DNA from: Halichondria panicea
Lineage: Eukaryota > Porifera > Demospongiae > Suberitida > Halichondriidae
Direction: 5' to 3'
Assembly (NCBI RefSeq): GCF_963675165.1
Contig: NC_087382.1
Span: 2,881,463-2,945,462, forward strand
Length of the DNA stretch: 64,000 nucleotides
The notes below the pieces were generated by a model, which ran no database searches, was not told where the DNA came from, and was given only the letters and a program-made list of their open reading frames with translations. Numbering within the stretch: position 1 is the stretch's first letter; each line of letters opens with the position of its first letter. Shown here in pieces: positions 60,360-64,000 of this stretch. Made by a program: the position numbers and the translations under genes.

Positions 60360-60430
60360 GAGACTTGTTGAACTTGTCTTTTTCATTGGCAAGTGCCAGA
60401 TGACGTATAATTATGTTACTGATACCATGC
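60360..60430 (-). pseudogene. Fragment of ODAD2 last exon
   Basis: The plus-strand text (ttggcaagtgccagatgacg, then gttactgata) matches 63172-63210 of the ODAD2 last exon with insertions and substitutions. Orientation matches the functional copy. Too short and broken to encode anything. Confidence 0.6.
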
Positions 60431-60861
60431 AGCCAGTGTTATCAACTCTATATATGCTATGCAGTGTGTAATCACAAGATGTATATGAGTCAGTATATAG
60501 GTATAATACCAGTGTTTCTTTGCTCTCCAAATTCCAACCACACCCAGATACAGTCAATATAGGAGTTGATAGATATGCTCAAAACCAGATACCAATGTGT
60601 TTTATTACTCGCACCCAATTTGACCATAAGGTCAATTCAAATGTTATGTAAAACATGCATGCATCTGTCAGCATACACACAAGTATTATATATATATATA
60701 CCTCCAATTTATCTTTCAATTGAACCACCTGTTTTTCCCCGATTCAGCCGCCTTCGATTTAATTCTCAATTCAGTCCACCAATGCAGGCAATTCGATATT
60801 ATAATAATAATCAGTAAATTGTTCACATAATTTCGAACTTAATGTTATGGGTATAATATAG

Positions 60862-60985
60862 AGAGCCATACAAGCGCTCTCCCGACTGGGCACAAGGCTG
60901 AACCCATATGGCTGAACTGATACCATGCAGGAGATAATTTTCTGATTGTTTTGATGCAGGAGTCAAGTGTTCTTCTCGTATATAT
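60862..60985 (+). pseudogene. Fragment of VPS25 last exon
   Basis: agagccatacaagcgctctc, cgactgggcac, ctgaactgatacca, aggagataat and gcaggagtcaag blocks match VPS25 32305-32395 in order, with insertions that break the frame. It lies about 28 kb from the functional gene. Confidence 0.75.
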
Positions 60986-61499
60986 AGCTACCGACTCTTA
61001 TATAGGCGATTGAATTTGACCAATTTTGTGTCTCATTAATTTTTAAGGTGATTTTTGGATTGATCTTCCGATTTATCATTGGTTTTTTGCTGATTGGGTT
61101 GACTAGGGTTGCTGGATATAATTGAATTGCTTGACTTGATTGGATTGTTGGATCTGATTGGGTTGTTCGTTTTTTGCAGCACCCAGCGATACTGGTAAGA
61201 AGGCATAGCATAAATACTATATAGAAACAGAAAGGGCGCAAAAAAAAGCTTAGAGCAGCTCTCACAGCATGTAGATCAAGTCAGCTAAGCAGTAGCTATA
61301 TACAAGAACAATTCTATAATGTATAGCAAAAGAAACTATATACGCATAAGATTATTGATTGATACTCAAAATTCCAATCACTGGAAATTCAACTGACACA
61401 AGAGACTATAGACAATACAAGCAGACCTATAGGAAGTTTCATGCATGAGTGTCCCACCATAATGACTGTAGATGTGTAGATATAATTGTATCCATAAAT

Positions 61500-61745
61500 T
61501 ATACCGTATATATATAGCGCGAAATTTTGAGGCACTTATATTTCGTGGATCGGCCTCTAAAAGCATTTCGTTGCACAATGTTCGCGGAATGACTGCTTAC
61601 CGGAAGCCACGCCTTTAAATATTTGCACGTTATAGCAGGTAAGTTAGAATTAAAGAACAATTTTCGTGGACTTAATTTTTGTGTAGGATTGCTAACCCAT
61701 GAAATCCACGAAAATTAAGCCCACTCGAAAATTTCGCGCTATACG
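61500..61745. mobile_element. Foldback (MITE-like) element with tatagcgcgaaattt ends
   Basis: The left end (accgtatatatatagcgcga) and right end (aatttcgcgctatacggta) are inverted repeats; inside, tttcgtgga and ccacgaaaatta blocks also pair. Related elements lie near 59935-60145 and 35815-36015. Confidence 0.7.
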
Positions 61746-62487
61746 GTACGTATATAGATGTGTTCTATAATTATGCATGAAAGTAAACATGGACAGACTG
61801 TAACCACAACATTAACATCAGATCTTAATTAAGCGAAAGCAAAACAGAGCAATCTTATAGTTAAATCTTCATACAGCATACAGTTGCTGTCAACAAGTCT
61901 AGAAATCACATGCATGCATCCAATACAATTGTGCCCATAGCTGGTCCCCACCAATATTTGTAGTCACTATCTTTATGCCATGCAGTCCGAGTAAATCTGA
62001 AGCCTATACTTGTACTCCATGCAACGGACGAAAAAAATAAAAATTTGTTTCATTAAGTTTTACATAATGTTAATGTCTTCATAGCAAAAAAAATGACTGA
62101 AGGAGAATAATAATTGTATGGATCAGTAATGCTATTACATGATAATTATAATGACATGTGTCTTGTGCCAGTTTGTGCATGTTGTGTTTATATAATTATG
62201 TCTCTTAATTTTGTCTCAATTTTTTGTGGAATAATCGAATTTTTTTTATGAGAATAGTCACTATTTATTATCTATATACTGTCAAAATCCAGACTAAACA
62301 ACGACAACTTCCTCCTTCCTCTGCTTCTTATTAGAAGAACATGCGTTTTTATAGTAAATACAGTCAAATTAGCAATCGATTGAGCTGCCTTCGAATGAGG
62401 CATCAATAGACCATCTCTTGAGATAACGGTAAAATTCTTTCTCCACCAATTTCGAAACCGATTCAGCCACTGAAGTTGAGTGCTATT

Positions 62488-62529
62488 GTGCCAACACCCA
62501 CCTAATGCCATTAGGTGGGTGTTGGCACT
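62488..62529. other. Perfect 20-base-arm palindrome
   Basis: gtgccaacacccacctaatg is followed within a base or two by its reverse complement cattaggtgggtgttggcac, giving a cruciform or tight hairpin. The flanks (gtgctattgt and ggtgctattgt) are also similar. No gene context. Confidence 0.8.
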
Positions 62530-62600
62530 CAAGGTGCTATTGTAACTATACATATTAGTAATGTGTGCTATCACACACTAGGAGTGCAGTTGTAACTGCT

Positions 62601-63150
62601 ACATGTACCAGAACAATAAAGGTGCTAATATACACTTCTATTAAAGTGCTTGTGGAACACTTTAAATATGATTTATAAACACCCACATACATTAGCATAA
62701 ATTAGTAAGAATTACTATACGTACAAATCTACAGTGTCAAACTAGTTTGTTTTGTCCTATTATAATAATCATATATCAGGGGCGGATCCAGGAATTTTGG
62801 TATAGGGGGAAGAAAATCTAAAAAAAGGTCAACTGTTTTTCAGTGTAGCTATTCATTCTAGTTCTGAGGTAATAGTGTTTTCTGAGTACAGTCATGCTCA
62901 GTATCAAACTGGGTGTGGTCATGATAATAGCAGTATAGCTAGCTCAGCCATAAGGGGGAGTACAGCGAATAAAAAACACTAACTATTCCACACAAAACAC
63001 GTCACACAAGGGGGGAGTACAGCGATGAATGTTAACTTTGTAAATGTATTTTAAACAAAGCAAAACATAACAATCAAAGTATCATCATACAGCATAATTA
63101 TAGTTGTTTTCAACAAGTCTCACAAGTTATATAATTATTATAGATTGAGT
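62601..63150. other. Intergenic region before ODAD2
   Basis: AT-rich; an ataaggggga/caagggggga gtacagcga block occurs twice (62950-62970, 63008-63025). No exon recognised. Confidence 0.45.
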
Positions 63151-63290
63151 TCACATGAACTTTTCTTTCTCATTGGCGAGGGCCAGATGACGTATGTTAC
63201 TGATACAACCAGCGGCAGCTTCTTGCAGGACAAAGTCAGTGGAACCCACCATAGGGAGGAGACACTGTGTGGGTGTGGGTGTGGTGTGTG

Positions 63291-63335
<45 letters not shown>

Positions 63336-63968
63336 TGATACAGTGAAAGTTTATCGGAATGACTTAATACCATAATTGGATATACACAGTGATACTATAC
63401 GTATATTATACTATTATCGTAGTAGGTAATTTACTTACTTGCTTTATAAATATCATTATTTTGGGATTACATGTATACTCTACATCACATGACTCTATAG
63501 TACCATACAGCAAAGGCCTCCACTAAGTGAGTACACGCATGTACCTTGACTACAGCAGCTTCGTGCATGGTGATACAGTTATCAGGATCCTTTGAGAGCT
63601 GGTGTAGAGCACAGGCAGTGGAGCGATGGACATCCAGGTCAGGTGACTTGAGGTAGGAGACAAGTGGAGCTACTGCCTCCGCCTCTCCAAATGCAATACG
63701 ATTGTTACGCCATGTACAGCACCTATAAAAACATAACATAAGTCAATATGACCACTTGGAAAATTGGGTACAGGAAAATTCATTTAGAAAGCTATACAGA
63801 AAATAAAATTACGAGCCCTCAAAAATAGCTACCAAAACGTCTGAAATTCAGAAAAAAGCACAATGCTACTATAGCCTTCGCTTTTGTGCTATAGTGTATT
63901 GCACTAGTAGGGTACTGTCTGTACCTGGCCATGGCATCAGCAAGGTGACGTCGGAGGTGGTCATCCGT
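63151..63968 (-). CDS. ODAD2: ODAD2/ARMC4 armadillo-repeat protein, last three exons (partial)
   Basis: Exons in transcript order: 63925-63968, 63545-63722, 63151-63264, phases consistent; earlier exons lie beyond the right edge. The peptide reads [66 protein letters not shown], then [18 protein letters not shown] and a stop after FM. These are the last armadillo repeats of ODAD2 (ARMC4), needed to dock outer dynein arms on motile cilia, as expected in an animal with flagellated choanocytes and larval cilia. The 63265-63544 intron ends in a (CA)n tract. A broken copy of the last exon lies at 60360-60430. Confidence 0.85.
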
Positions 63969-64000
63969 CTATGCAGGGGGAGGGAAACTAAGTAATTTGT

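Larger units (their letters stand above)
59811..62600. pseudogene. Patchwork of decayed copies of the 52-kb gene, VPS25 and ODAD2
   Basis: 59820-59890 and 61315-61420 resemble the 5' flank of the 52-kb gene. 61240-61285 resembles its AALSIV region near 53270-53310. 61940-61995 resembles its GPVPDMLV region near 53650-53695, and 62350-62400 its 53080-53130 region. 60360-60430 resembles the ODAD2 last exon and 60862-60985 the VPS25 last exon. None is open. Foldback elements at 59935-60145 and 61500-61745 lie between. Confidence 0.55.

Overview
This is an animal nuclear genome window: intron-rich genes with GT-AG splice sites, short introns, abundant (TG)n/(CA)n microsatellites and AT-rich spacers. 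The gene set points to a sponge, most likely a demosponge. The best indicator is a receptor with signal peptide, three Ig domains, one membrane helix and a TIR domain (4414-7923), the architecture known from the IgTIR receptors of Amphimedon queenslandica. VPS25, a SLC15 peptide transporter, PNPO, CASD1 and ODAD2/ARMC4 pieces fit any metazoan. I cannot name the species. All exon models were assembled by hand from splice signals, reading phase and family similarity; none was checked by search. Layout, left to right: 1-3.5 kb holds an intronless coiled-coil/CBM21 glycogen-binding-type gene on the minus strand and the last two exons of a CASD1-like sialate O-acetyltransferase on the plus strand. 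4.4-8.8 kb holds the IgTIR receptor divergent from PNPO. 9.1-14.5 kb is an 11-exon plus-strand gene joining Tudor-like domains, a Tyr/Pro-rich and Lys-rich region and an Ig fold. 14.75-21.1 kb is a Penelope-like retroelement between two 1.1-kb direct repeats, set inside a (TG)n tract of a dispersed repeat. 22.1-30.6 kb is a 20-exon SLC15 transporter sharing a short divergent promoter with VPS25 (30.9-32.4 kb). 33.3-44.2 kb is a tandem array of four related minus-strand genes: signal peptide, one Ig-like domain, one membrane helix, and a cytoplasmic tail with an ITAM-like tyrosine pair, a PxxPxR motif and further YxxL/YVDV motifs. The copies differ by breaks: a homopolymer frameshift in the tail of A, a frameshift in the ectodomain of C, and a missing first exon plus a broken second tyrosine motif in D; B is intact. 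45.1-48.0 kb is a divergent pair: a four-exon DDE integrase-like gene and an AT-hook/RING-like gene, possibly one two-gene transposon. 48-52 kb looks gene-poor. 52.1-54.3 kb is a multi-pass membrane protein with a long Ala/Val/Leu/Asn repeat tail. 54.3-63.1 kb is a patchwork of MITE-like elements, an orphan PARP-type exon, and decayed copies of parts of the 52-kb gene, of VPS25 and of ODAD2. The window ends inside ODAD2 on the minus strand. Functionally the window is notable for innate-immune-type receptors: the IgTIR receptor and, about 25 kb away, the array of ITAM-like Ig receptors. The array is my best candidate for an undescribed system: small paralogous receptors that appear able to recruit SH2 and SH3 proteins directly, with copies at different stages of decay. 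A second genome-scale feature is that many introns end in a (CA)n tract running straight into the AG of the 3' splice site.
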